Position numbers and translations under genes: made by a program
Shown here: positions 1 to 8,546 of the stretch, piece after piece
Position numbering within the stretch: the first letter of the stretch is position 1
How the letters are laid out: every line of letters begins with the position of its first letter
Source: Rhodocyclus gracilis
GTDB taxonomy: Bacteria > Pseudomonadota > Gammaproteobacteria > Burkholderiales > Rhodocyclaceae
Direction: 5' to 3'
Assembly: GCF_009617575.1 (NCBI RefSeq)
Contig: NZ_WIXJ01000003.1
Span: 241,170-305,169, forward strand
DNA length: 64,000 bases
Notes under the pieces: generated by a model
The model's input: the letters and a program-made list of their open reading frames with translations, nothing else
What the model was told of the DNA's origin: nothing
Databases searched by the model: none

Positions 1-1
1 C

Positions 2-1039
2 ATCAATACCGACGAGGCCGCCGTCGTGGCCCGCGATGTTTTGGCGATACTGGCGCAGCCCTTCCGCCTGGACGGCAAGAACGAGGTATTCGTCGGCGCC
101 AGCATCGGCATCAGCATCTTTCCGGAAGACGGCAGCAGCGCCGCCGACCTCCTGCGCGGTGCCGACGCGGCGATGCATCAGGCCAAGGGGCAGGGGCGCA
201 ACCGCTTCTGCTTTTACACCGCCGACATGAACGTGCAGGCGATGGCGCAGCTGGAGCTGGAGGCGGCGCTGCGCCGCGCGCTTGAGCGCAACGAGTTTCT
301 GCTGCACTACCAGCCGAAAGTCGATTTGCGCAGTGGCCGCGTCGTTGGCGCCGAGGCGCTGATCCGCTGGCAGCGCGAAGGTGGTGGTCTGGAGGCGCCC
401 GGCCGCTTCATCCCGCTCGCCGAAAAAACCGGCCTGATCGTCGCTATCGGTACCTGGGTGATCGATTGCGCCTGCCGCCAGCTACGCGCCTGGAGCGATG
501 ACGGTCGCCCCGATCTGCGGCTCGCCGTCAATGTCTCGGGGCGCCAGTTCGCCTCCGGCGATCTTGCCGATGTGGTGACGCAGGCGCTCGCCCGCCATGG
601 GGTTGCTGCCGCCGCGCTGGAACTTGAGCTGACCGAGAGCATGCTCATGGAAGACCCGGAGGCGACCATCGCCACACTGCACGCCTTGAAGCGCATCGGC
701 GTCAAACTCTCGCTCGACGACTTTGGTACCGGCTATTCGAGTTTTGCCTACCTGAGCCGCTTCCCCATCGATACGCTGAAGATCGACCAATCCTTCGTGC
801 GCAATCTCGCCGCCGAGCCAGAAGCGGCGATGATCGCCGTCTCGATCATCGATCTGGCGCACCGCATGCGTTTGAAGGTCATCGCGGAAGGCGTCGAAAC
901 CGAGGCGCAGCTCGACTACCTGCGAGTGCGTGAGTGCGACGAAATGCAGGGTTACCTGTTTGCTCGGCCGATGCCGGCCGATGCTTTTGGCTGCCTGTTG
1001 CAGGACGGCGCGCGCCTGATTGGCTCGCCGGTCGCCTGA
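2..1039 (+). CDS. GGDEF-EAL domain cyclic-di-GMP phosphodiesterase (5' end missing)
   Basis: The reading frame is open from base 2, so the start lies outside the window. The first ~65 residues are the C-terminal part of a GGDEF domain ([13 protein letters not shown], then [14 protein letters not shown]). The rest is a full EAL domain. The residues expected for c-di-GMP hydrolysis are visible: GAEALIRW (EAL as EALI), [34 protein letters not shown] and QGYLFARP. By family knowledge this EAL domain should linearise c-di-GMP to pGpG. The GGDEF signature itself is not in the window, so its cyclase activity cannot be judged. It converges with prlC; I infer a membrane or cytoplasmic signalling protein, but sensor domains are not visible. 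Confidence 0.93.
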   Translation: MNTDEAAVVARDVLAILAQPFRLDGKNEVFVGASIGISIFPEDGSSAADLLRGADAAMHQAKGQGRNRFCFYTADMNVQAMAQLELEAALRRALERNEFLLHYQPKVDLRSGRVVGAEALIRWQREGGGLEAPGRFIPLAEKTGLIVAIGTWVIDCACRQLRAWSDDGRPDLRLAVNVSGRQFASGDLADVVTQALARHGVAAAALELELTESMLMEDPEATIATLHALKRIGVKLSLDDFGTGYSSFAYLSRFPIDTLKIDQSFVRNLAAEPEAAMIAVSIIDLAHRMRLKVIAEGVETEAQLDYLRVRECDEMQGYLFARPMPADAFGCLLQDGARLIGSPVA

Positions 1040-1053
1040 GCGCAGCAGTGCGC

Positions 1054-1084
1054 GGCGGCGCGTATCGACGCCGCCCGCCTTTTC
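1054..1084 (+). terminator. Possible terminator after the GGDEF-EAL gene
   Basis: A 7-bp perfect stem (GGCGGCG / CGCCGCC, 8-nt loop) starts 15 bases after the stop codon and is followed four bases later by TTTT. The T tract is short, and GC-rich stems are common in this genome by chance. Confidence 0.4.
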
Positions 1085-1121
1085 CGGCCGGCGCCGGTGA
1101 GACGCCGCCGGTGCGGCAGAC

Positions 1122-3233
1122 TCAGGCAGCGATCATGCCGCTGTGGCGCAGCAGCGCGTCGACCGCCGGGTCGCGGCCACGGAAGGCGCGGAAGGAGTCG
1201 AGCGCCGGGCGCGAGCCGCCGACCGAGAGGATTTCGTCGAGGAAGCGGCTGCCGGTGCGCGCATCGAAGGGATCGCCGGCTTCCTCGAAGGCGGCGTAGC
1301 AGTCGGCCGAGAGCACTTCCGCCCACTTGTAGCTGAAGTAGCCGGCCGCGTAGCCGCCGGCGAAGATGTGCGAAAAGCTGTTCGGGAAGCGATGCCACGC
1401 GGGCGGGATGAGCACCGACACCTCGCGCCGCACCTCGGCGAGCACGTCGTAGAGGCCGCGCCCCTTGGCGGCATCGGCAACCGGGTCGTACGCGCAGTGC
1501 AGCAGCAGATCGAACAGCGAAAATTCGATCTGCCGTACCGTTTGCAGCCCGCTCTGGAAATTCCGCGCCGCCAGCATGCGCTCGAAGAGCGCGCGCGGCA
1601 GGGCTTCGCCGTTGTCGACATGCGCGCTCATGCCGCGCACGACGTCCCACTCCCAGCAGTAGTTTTCCATGAACTGCGACGGCAGTTCGACGGCATCCCA
1701 TTCGACGCCGTGGATGCCCGAGACGCCAAGCTCTTCGACCCGCGTCAGCAGGTGATGCAGGCCATGCCCGGTCTCGTGGAAAAGCGTGATTACGTCGTCG
1801 TGGCTGAAGGTGGCGGGCTTTGCCTGACCGTCCTTTTCGCCGACCGGGCGCGGGAAGTTGCAGTTGAGATAGGCGACGGGCGTCTGGATGCCCCCGGCGA
1901 TGCGCCGCCGCGTGATCGCTTCGTCCATCCAGGCGCCGCCGCGCTTGGTTTCGCGCGCGTAGAGGTCGAGATAGAACTGGCCGACGAGTTCGCCGGCCGG
2001 CGTTTCGATGCGGAAAAAGCGTACGTCCTCATGCCATACCGGCGCCGTGTCCGGGCGCACGCGCACCGCAAACAGCTTTTCGATGACGCCAAAGAGGCCG
2101 GCGATGACGCGCGGTTCGGTGAGGTACTGCTTCACTTCCTGTTCGGAGAAGGAATAACGCTGTTCGCGGAGTTTTTCCGAGGCGTAGGCGACATCCCATG
2201 GCTCCAGCTCGGAGAGGCCGAGTTCGCGGGCGGCGAACTCTTTCAGCTCCGCCAGATCGCGCTCGGCGAAGGGGCGTGCCTTGCTCGCCAGATCACGCAG
2301 GAAGGCGGCGACTTGCTCGGTCGATTCGGCCATCTTCGGCGCCAGCGAGACTTCGGCGTAGTTGGCAAAGCCGAGGAGGCGGGCTTCTTCCTGACGCAGT
2401 TCGAGGATGCGGCGGATCAGCGGCGTGTTGTCGAGTTCGGTCGGGCCGAATTCCGAGGCGCGCGTGGCGTGGCCGCGATACAGTGACTGGCGCAGGCGGC
2501 GGCTGTCGGCGTACTGCAATACCGGCAGGTAGGACGGCATGTGCAGCGTGAATTTCCAGGCGTCGCTGGCGCTGTCGCCGGCCGCCGCACGCGCCGCGTC
2601 GACGACGTCGGCGGGCAGACCGGCAAGCTCGGCTGGATCGGTGACGATCTCGGCGAAGGCGTTGGTTGCGTCGAGCACGTTCTCGGAGAATTTCGCCGCC
2701 AGGCTGGCGAGCTCTTCCTGAATGGCCTGGAAGCGGGGCTTGTCGGCGTCCGGCAGTTCGGCGCCGGAGAGACGAAAATCGCGGATCTCGTTGCTGACGA
2801 TACGTTGCTGCGCGGCGTTGAGCCGGGCGAAGGCGGCGCTGTCGCGGAGGGTCGTGTAGCCGGCGAAGAGGGCGAGGTTTTGCCCCAGTTCGGCAAAAAA
2901 GCGCGAGACCTCCGGCAGCATGGCGTTGTACGCCTCGCGCCACTCGGGAACGTCGTTCACCGAGTGCAGATGACCGACGATGCCCCAGGCCCGCGACAGC
3001 TCTTCGATGCCGTCAGCGAGCGGTTGCGCGAAGTTCTCCCAGCTGGCGGGCGCCGCGTCGGCGGCCGTCAGACGGGCCACCAGCGCCCGCGAACGCGTCA
3101 GCAGCTCACCGATGGCGGGGGCAACGTCGCTCGGCGCAATCGCGTCGAAACGCGGCAGGCCCGAGCTGTCGAGCAGAGCGTTGGCGCTGGCCGGGCGCGG
3201 CGAGGACGAAGCGGGCGTGGGGATGTCGGTCAT
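1122..3233 (-). CDS. prlC: Oligopeptidase A (M3 family zinc metallopeptidase)
   Basis: A 703-aa cytosolic M3A peptidase of the OpdA/PrlC type, which degrades oligopeptides such as cleaved signal peptides. The zinc motif HETGH is at residues 486-490, followed by the downstream Glu region (GVEWDAVELPSQFMENY), typical of thimet-oligopeptidase-like enzymes. The length matches the family (about 680-700). The N-terminus carries a Pro/Ser/Ala-rich stretch before the conserved helical domain. It starts 15 bases after the purC stop on the same strand, so the two are probably co-transcribed, though no functional link to purine synthesis is known. Confidence 0.96.
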   Translation of the reverse strand: MTDIPTPASSSPRPASANALLDSSGLPRFDAIAPSDVAPAIGELLTRSRALVARLTAADAAPASWENFAQPLADGIEELSRAWGIVGHLHSVNDVPEWREAYNAMLPEVSRFFAELGQNLALFAGYTTLRDSAAFARLNAAQQRIVSNEIRDFRLSGAELPDADKPRFQAIQEELASLAAKFSENVLDATNAFAEIVTDPAELAGLPADVVDAARAAAGDSASDAWKFTLHMPSYLPVLQYADSRRLRQSLYRGHATRASEFGPTELDNTPLIRRILELRQEEARLLGFANYAEVSLAPKMAESTEQVAAFLRDLASKARPFAERDLAELKEFAARELGLSELEPWDVAYASEKLREQRYSFSEQEVKQYLTEPRVIAGLFGVIEKLFAVRVRPDTAPVWHEDVRFFRIETPAGELVGQFYLDLYARETKRGGAWMDEAITRRRIAGGIQTPVAYLNCNFPRPVGEKDGQAKPATFSHDDVITLFHETGHGLHHLLTRVEELGVSGIHGVEWDAVELPSQFMENYCWEWDVVRGMSAHVDNGEALPRALFERMLAARNFQSGLQTVRQIEFSLFDLLLHCAYDPVADAAKGRGLYDVLAEVRREVSVLIPPAWHRFPNSFSHIFAGGYAAGYFSYKWAEVLSADCYAAFEEAGDPFDARTGSRFLDEILSVGGSRPALDSFRAFRGRDPAVDALLRHSGMIAA

Positions 3234-3248
3234 TGCGGGTATCGGCTT

Positions 3249-4187
3249 TCAGTCAGCGAAGGGGCGGCCCGTGAGGGTTTCGAAGGCCTCGACGTACTTG
3301 GCGCGGGTGCGTTCGACGACGTTGCCGGGCAGGCTCGGGCCGGGCGCCTGCTTGTTCCAGTCGAGCGTTTCCAGGTAGTCGCGCACGTACTGCTTGTCGT
3401 AGGACGGCGGATTCGCGCCTTCGTGCCAGGCATCCGCCGGCCAGAAGCGCGAGGAGTCGGGCGTCAGCGCTTCGTCGATCAGGTGCAGTGTGCCGGTTGC
3501 GTCAATACCGAACTCGAACTTGGTATCGGCGATGATGATGCCGCGCGAACGCGCGTAATCGGCGGCTTCGCTGTAGAGCGCCAGCGCGGCGTCGCGCGCT
3601 TCGCCGGCGAGCTGCGCGCCGTCTTTGCCGGTGCCGGCCAGCGCGTCGGCGAGGATCGTCGCGCAGTGCGTTTTCGAGGCTTCGAAGGAGATGTTCTCGT
3701 CGTGTTCGCCGATCTCGGCCTTGGTCGCCGGCGTGAAAATCGGGCTCGGCAGCTTGGCCGCCAGCGGCAGCCCCTTGGGCAGGGCGACGCCGCAGACGGC
3801 GCCGGTCGACTGGTAATCCTTCCAGCCGGAACCGATCAGGTAGCCGCGCACGACGGCTTCGATCGGCAGGGGGCGCAGGCGTTTGACGACGAGCGCGCGG
3901 CCCGTCACCTGATCGCGCTCGGCGGGGGCGACGACGTCTTCCGGGGCGATGCCGGTCAGCTGTCCGGGCAGGATGTGGCCGAGCTTGCCGAACCAGAAGT
4001 TCGACAGCTGCGTGAGCACCTTGCCTTTGCCCGGAATCGGGTTGGGCAGGATGACGTCGAAGGCGGAGAGGCGGTCGCTGGTAACGACGAGGAGCGAGTC
4101 GTCGCCGACGGCGTAGATGTCGCGCACTTTGCCGCGGGCAATCAGCGGCAGGCTGTCGATGCGGGATTCAAATAGGGCTTGGCTCAC
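3249..4187 (-). CDS. purC: Phosphoribosylaminoimidazole-succinocarboxamide synthase
   Basis: SAICAR synthetase, which joins aspartate to CAIR using ATP in de novo purine synthesis. It is 312 aa, the long form common in betaproteobacteria. Visible family features are [13 protein letters not shown] near the N-terminus (nucleotide binding), [14 protein letters not shown] in the middle and [10 protein letters not shown] toward the C-terminus. It precedes prlC on the same strand and follows the DUF3422 gene by 248 bases, a gap with a purine-rich leader upstream of the ATG. purE and purK are not adjacent in this window. Confidence 0.97.
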   Translation of the reverse strand: MSQALFESRIDSLPLIARGKVRDIYAVGDDSLLVVTSDRLSAFDVILPNPIPGKGKVLTQLSNFWFGKLGHILPGQLTGIAPEDVVAPAERDQVTGRALVVKRLRPLPIEAVVRGYLIGSGWKDYQSTGAVCGVALPKGLPLAAKLPSPIFTPATKAEIGEHDENISFEASKTHCATILADALAGTGKDGAQLAGEARDAALALYSEAADYARSRGIIIADTKFEFGIDATGTLHLIDEALTPDSSRFWPADAWHEGANPPSYDKQYVRDYLETLDWNKQAPGPSLPGNVVERTRAKYVEAFETLTGRPFAD

Positions 4188-4435
4188 GATGATGGTCCGG
4201 TCAGGGAAAGAGGAGAAAAAAGAGAAAAGGGCGAAAGGGGGGCGGAAAAATAGAGGCGGTCAATGAACGAGATTGAACGAACTCAAGCGAAATTGGCGGC
4301 GCAGGAACACGGAGGGGACGTCGTGCGGCCTCTTGGCTCGCCAGGGCGCGAGTGCGCCACCTCGGCGGCTACGGGCCGGCAGACGCGTCGGCAAAACGGG
4401 AGGGCCACTGTCCGGAGGCAATTATACGGGCGACG

Positions 4436-5752
4436 TCAGCTCTCTTCGCCTTCCTCGCGCGCGAGTTGCTGACGCATTTTGCGGATGCCGATGAGCGAGA
4501 AGGTGGCGATCAGCGGCACCGACAGCGCCGCGGCCACTTCTGGCGACAGCTCCGGAATGATCGCGGCGACGCCGGCCGAAAGGTTTTTCACCAGCTGCGA
4601 GCCGTAGTAGGTGATCGCCACCACGGACAGGCCTTCGACGGTTTCCTGCAGGCGCAATTGCAGACGGGCGCGATTGTTCATCTGCGCCAGCAAGGCCTGA
4701 TTCTGCCGTTCGAGTTCGATGTCGACGCGCGTGCGCAGGAGCTGGCTGCTGCGCACGACGCGGCCGGAGAGGTCTTCCTGCCGGCGCGCCATGGCGTCGC
4801 AGGTGTTCATCGCCGGCAACAGCCGCCGCTGCATGAATTCGGAGAAGATCGGGAAGCCCGGGACGCGCACTTCGCGCAACTCCTCGATCCGCTGGTTCAC
4901 GAAGCTGTGATAGGCGTGCGAGGCGCCAAAGCGGTAGGTGGTGCGCGCCACCGAGTCTTCGACTTCGGCGGCCAGCCGCGACAGCTCGGCGAGCACTTCG
5001 CGCTCGTCGTCGGAGTTTTGCGTGTCGACGATGCCCGACATCATCGCGGCGAGGCGCTTTTCGGCGTCCGGCAGCCAGCGACCGACCTGCTTCGCGACCG
5101 GTAGGCCGAGCAGCGCCATGATGCGGTAGGTCTCGATTTCGACGAGCCGCTGCACGGTTCGCCCGGCCTGACGCTCGGTCAGCGAAATGTCGATGACGAG
5201 AAAGCGAGTGAATCCTTCGTCGAACATGAAATCCGAAAACACCCAGGCCGAACCGCCCGAGACCAGTGACGCCGCGACTTGCCGCGAGCTGGCCGAGTAG
5301 GCGGCCATGGCGGCTTCCGGCGTGATTTCGCGCGCCGAGCGCAGCTCGACGTGGGTGGCGACGATCAGTTTGCCGGGGATCGCCGCCAGCCATTCCGGCA
5401 GCAGCGATTGCAGGGCCGTGGCGGCGGTTCCCGAGCCGTCGCCGGCTTCGCCGGGCGCCAGCGGGTGCGAGAAGGTGTAACTGGAGAACTCGGTGTGCAA
5501 TTCCCAGCGCAGCGTGAACTTCTCGGCTTCGAGCACGAGGTGCGTGTCGGAGTTTTCGAGGAAGCGGCAGACGCCGTCATTGCACAGGCGCGAGAGGTGC
5601 TCGCGCTCGTCGGCGACCGAGTTGCCTTCGTGTTTGAAGGCGAGATGCGAGACCAGGGTCGGCACCGCCAGCGGGATCGGCGGACGGGCGTGGAATTCCT
5701 GATTCAGCCGCTGTCGCAACGGATGCTCTTCAAATTCAAAGCTGGCAAGCAT
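4436..5752 (-). CDS. DUF3422 family membrane protein
   Basis: A 438-aa protein that I recognise as the DUF3422 family of proteobacteria; function unknown. The N-terminal two thirds is soluble, with the conserved opening HPLRQRLNQEFHARPP. A coiled-coil-like region (ELERQNQALLAQMNNRARLQLRLQ in part) precedes two hydrophobic segments near residues 375-425, so the C-terminus is probably membrane-anchored, with a charged tail after the last segment. It lies downstream of fba on the same strand, separated by a 58-base gap holding a hairpin. No catalytic motif is evident. Confidence 0.85.
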   Translation of the reverse strand: MLASFEFEEHPLRQRLNQEFHARPPIPLAVPTLVSHLAFKHEGNSVADEREHLSRLCNDGVCRFLENSDTHLVLEAEKFTLRWELHTEFSSYTFSHPLAPGEAGDGSGTAATALQSLLPEWLAAIPGKLIVATHVELRSAREITPEAAMAAYSASSRQVAASLVSGGSAWVFSDFMFDEGFTRFLVIDISLTERQAGRTVQRLVEIETYRIMALLGLPVAKQVGRWLPDAEKRLAAMMSGIVDTQNSDDEREVLAELSRLAAEVEDSVARTTYRFGASHAYHSFVNQRIEELREVRVPGFPIFSEFMQRRLLPAMNTCDAMARRQEDLSGRVVRSSQLLRTRVDIELERQNQALLAQMNNRARLQLRLQETVEGLSVVAITYYGSQLVKNLSAGVAAIIPELSPEVAAALSVPLIATFSLIGIRKMRQQLAREEGEES

Positions 5753-5774
5753 GCGATCTCCCGCTCAATGGCAT

Positions 5775-5798
5775 GCGCGCCGTCGGCTGACGGCGCGC
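5775..5798 (-). terminator. 10-bp GC-rich hairpin between fba and the DUF3422 gene
   Basis: A perfect inverted repeat GCGCGCCGTC / GACGGCGCGC with a 4-base loop sits 12 bases after the fba stop. There is no T tract on the minus side, so it may be an attenuating or mRNA 3'-end-protecting structure rather than a simple intrinsic terminator. Confidence 0.45.
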
Positions 5799-5810
5799 GT
5801 CATGGCTGTG

Positions 5811-6875
5811 TCAGCGAACGATCTGGTCAAGTTCGCCCTTTTTGTAGCGTTCCGCCATTTTTTCCAGCGAGATCGCCTTGATCCGGCTGCCCTGGCCGGC
5901 ACAGCCGAAGGCTTCGTAGCGGGCGACGCAGACCTTCTTGGCGGCTTCGCGGGCGGGCTTGAGGAAGTCGCGCGGGTCGAACTTGGAGGGGTTTTCCACC
6001 AGATAGCGACGCACGGCGCCCGTCATGGCGAGACGGATGTCGGTGTCGATGTTGATCTTGCGCACGCCGTTCTTGATGCCGATGACGATTTCTTCGACTG
6101 GCACGCCGTAGGTTTCCTTCATGTCGCCACCGAATTCGCGGATTTCGGCGAGCAGTTCCTGCGGCACCGACGAGGAGCCGTGCATGACGAGGTGCGTGTT
6201 CGGGATGCGGGCGTGGATTTCCTTGATGCGCTCGATGGCGAGGATGTCGCCCGTCGGCTTCTTGGTGAACTTGTAGGCGCCGTGGCTGGTGCCGATGGCG
6301 ATGGCGAGCGCGTCGCACTGCGTGGCGCGGACGAAGTCGGCGGCCTGATCCGGGTCGGTGAGCAGCTGCTCGCGCGTCATGTGACCGTCGGCGCCGTGGC
6401 CGTCTTCCTTGTCGCCCTTCATCGTTTCCAGCGAGCCGAGCACGCCCAGTTCGCCTTCGACGGAGACGCCGATCGAGTGCGAGAACTCGACGACCTTCTG
6501 CGTCACTTCGACGTTGTAGTCGTAGGTGGCGACCGTCTTGCCGTCGGCGTGCAGGGATCCGTCCATCATCACCGACGAGAAGCCGGATTTGATCGCCGCC
6601 ATGCAGACCGCCGGCGATTGGCCGTGGTCCTGGTGCATGACGACCGGAATCTCGGGGTAGGCTTCGAGCGCAGCGAGAATCTGGTGGCGCAGGAAGGCTT
6701 CGCCGGCGTATTTGCGGGCGCCGGCGGAGGCTTGCATGATTACCGGCGCGTCGACGTGCGCGGCGGCTTCCATGATCGCCCACACCTGCTCCATGTTGTT
6801 CACGTTGAAAGCCGGCAGGCCATAGCCATGTTCAGCGGCATGGTCGAGCAGTTGGCGCATCGATACGATCGGCAT
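5811..6875 (-). CDS. fba: Class II fructose-bisphosphate aldolase
   Basis: A 354-aa zinc-dependent aldolase that interconverts fructose-1,6-bisphosphate with DHAP and glyceraldehyde-3-phosphate. The start at 6875 ([19 protein letters not shown]) is chosen because AGGAGA lies just upstream and the 30 codons before it do not match the family. Visible motifs are MHQDHGQSP (zinc ligand and catalytic region), SVMMDGSLH, a family glycine/serine loop [12 protein letters not shown], and [11 protein letters not shown] (phosphate-binding and NxD region). It is the CbbA-like subtype of betaproteobacteria. It follows pyk by 129 bases and has its own -10 element, so it can be transcribed independently. 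Confidence 0.97.
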   Translation of the reverse strand: MPIVSMRQLLDHAAEHGYGLPAFNVNNMEQVWAIMEAAAHVDAPVIMQASAGARKYAGEAFLRHQILAALEAYPEIPVVMHQDHGQSPAVCMAAIKSGFSSVMMDGSLHADGKTVATYDYNVEVTQKVVEFSHSIGVSVEGELGVLGSLETMKGDKEDGHGADGHMTREQLLTDPDQAADFVRATQCDALAIAIGTSHGAYKFTKKPTGDILAIERIKEIHARIPNTHLVMHGSSSVPQELLAEIREFGGDMKETYGVPVEEIVIGIKNGVRKINIDTDIRLAMTGAVRRYLVENPSKFDPRDFLKPAREAAKKVCVARYEAFGCAGQGSRIKAISLEKMAERYKKGELDQIVR

Positions 6876-6963
6876 GCTTGTCTCCTGTGGATCGCGAGAG
6901 TGTTGGAAATCGGGTAAGGGAATGTCAGCGGCACGCCCGGCGCCGGGGCCGGGCACTGTCCGC

Positions 6964-6969
6964 ATTCTA
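6964..6969 (-). promoter_or_regulatory. Candidate -10 box for fba
   Basis: TAGAAT on the minus strand, about 88 bases before the fba ATG. The same hexamer recurs ahead of pyk, mgtE and thiD, supporting its use as a sigma-70 -10 element. No good -35 is visible. Confidence 0.45.
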
Positions 6970-7004
6970 CCGCGAAGCGCCGCCGCCGCTGGCGGCGGGC
7001 GTCG

Positions 7005-8447
7005 TCAGAAGGTGCCGGGCAGGCGGGATTCGCCGACGCGCAGGATCTTCAGCGTGTTGGTGCCGCCCTGTGTGCCGATCGGTTCGCCGATAGTGATGAC
7101 GATGAGGTCGCCCGGCGTCACCACGCCGGCTTCGATCAGGCGCTCTTCGGCTTCTTGCAGCAGGAGGTCGCGGTCGGTGTGCTGTTGTTCCATGTGCAGC
7201 GGGAAGACGGCGCGGTAGAGCGCCATCTTCGTCAGCGACGGCGTTTCCGGCGTCAGGGCATAAATCGGCACGCCGCAATTGAGGCGGCTCATCCACAAGG
7301 CCGTCGAGCCCGACTGCGTCAGCGCCGCCACGGCCTTGACCTTGAGGTGGTCGGCGGTAAACAGCGCGGCCATGGCGATCGACTGGTCGATGCGCGTAAA
7401 CACGCGGTTGAGGAATTCGCGGTCGAGCACGACTTCGGCGGATTTTTCGGCTTCGAGACAGATGCGTGCCATCGATTCGACCGTTTTCACCGGATATTTG
7501 CCGGCGGCGGTCTCGGCCGACAGCATCACGGCGTCGGTGCCGTCGAGCACGGCGTTGGCGACATCGGAGACTTCGGCACGCGTCGGCGTCGGCGAGGAGA
7601 TCATCGACTCCATCATCTGCGTCGCCGTAATCGCCAGTTTGTTCTTCTCGCGGGCGAGCCGGATCATGCGCTTTTGCAAGGCCGGCACGGCGGCGTCGCC
7701 GACTTCGACGGCCAGATCGCCGCGCGCGACCATGACGCCGTCGGAGGCGTCGAGGATTTCATCGAGCGCGGCAACGGCTTCGACACGCTCGATCTTGGCG
7801 ATGAGCAGGGCGTGGACGCCGGCCGCCGCCATCAGCTGGCGCGCCATGTACATGTCGGCGGCGCTCTTCGGGAAGGAAATGGCGAGGAAGTCGGCGTTGA
7901 GCGCCGCTGCCGTACGGATGTCGTCCATGTCCTTCGGCGTCAGCGCCGGGGCGGAGAGTCCGCCGCCCTGCCGGTTGATGCCCTTGTTGTCGGAGAGGTC
8001 GCCGCCGTGCTGGACGACGGTATGGATTTCCGGGCCGACGACCCGCACCACGTTCAGCGTGATGCGGCCATCGTCGAGCAGGAGCACGCTGCCCGGCGAA
8101 ACGTCGCGCGGCAGGTCCTTGTAGTCGAGACCGGCGCGCGTGTTGTCGCCGAGTTCACAACGGGCGTCGAGGATGAAGGCTTGCCCGGGTTCGAGCGTGA
8201 CACGGCCGCCGGCGAACTTGCCGACACGGATCTTCGGCCCTTGCAGGTCGGCCAGGATGCCGATCGGGCGCCCGGCACGCGCGGCGACGGCGCGGACGGC
8301 TTCCGCGCGGGCGACGTGATCGGAGGCTTTGCCGTGCGAGAAATTGAGGCGGACAACATCGACGCCGGCCAGAATCATTTGCTCGAGGACGTCGGCGTCG
8401 CTGGAGGCGGGGCCGAGGGTGGCGACGATCTTGGTATGCCGGGGCAT
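7005..8447 (-). CDS. pyk: Pyruvate kinase
   Basis: A 480-aa glycolytic enzyme that transfers phosphate from PEP to ADP. The N-terminal RHTKIVATLGPAS, the RLNFSHG substrate loop, LADLQGPKIRVG, the KIE active-site region (LLIAKIERVEAV), MVARGDLAVE and ATQMMESM are all present. The C-terminal allosteric domain is complete, with a normal ending. It lies upstream of fba on the same strand, the usual glycolytic pairing in betaproteobacteria, and 99 bases downstream of chpA with its own -10 box. Confidence 0.97.
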   Translation of the reverse strand: MPRHTKIVATLGPASSDADVLEQMILAGVDVVRLNFSHGKASDHVARAEAVRAVAARAGRPIGILADLQGPKIRVGKFAGGRVTLEPGQAFILDARCELGDNTRAGLDYKDLPRDVSPGSVLLLDDGRITLNVVRVVGPEIHTVVQHGGDLSDNKGINRQGGGLSAPALTPKDMDDIRTAAALNADFLAISFPKSAADMYMARQLMAAAGVHALLIAKIERVEAVAALDEILDASDGVMVARGDLAVEVGDAAVPALQKRMIRLAREKNKLAITATQMMESMISSPTPTRAEVSDVANAVLDGTDAVMLSAETAAGKYPVKTVESMARICLEAEKSAEVVLDREFLNRVFTRIDQSIAMAALFTADHLKVKAVAALTQSGSTALWMSRLNCGVPIYALTPETPSLTKMALYRAVFPLHMEQQHTDRDLLLQEAEERLIEAGVVTPGDLIVITIGEPIGTQGGTNTLKILRVGESRLPGTF

Positions 8448-8511
8448 GGCTTCTCCACTGGGTAACTGCGTGACGCAGCCGGCACTGCCGGCGGCAAGGA
8501 CTAAGGGGCCG

Positions 8512-8517
8512 ATTCTA
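8512..8517 (-). promoter_or_regulatory. Candidate -10 box for pyk
   Basis: TAGAAT (within TTAGAAT) on the minus strand, 64 bases upstream of the pyk ATG, in the chpA-pyk gap. No convincing -35 hexamer. Confidence 0.45.
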
Positions 8518-8546
8518 ACGCGATCCGGTCGCCGCTTGCGGCGGCG

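Noticed and set aside
2541..4175. A 544-codon open frame antisense to prlC and purC
   Set aside because: No ribosome site or domain; both underlying minus-strand genes are firmly identified.
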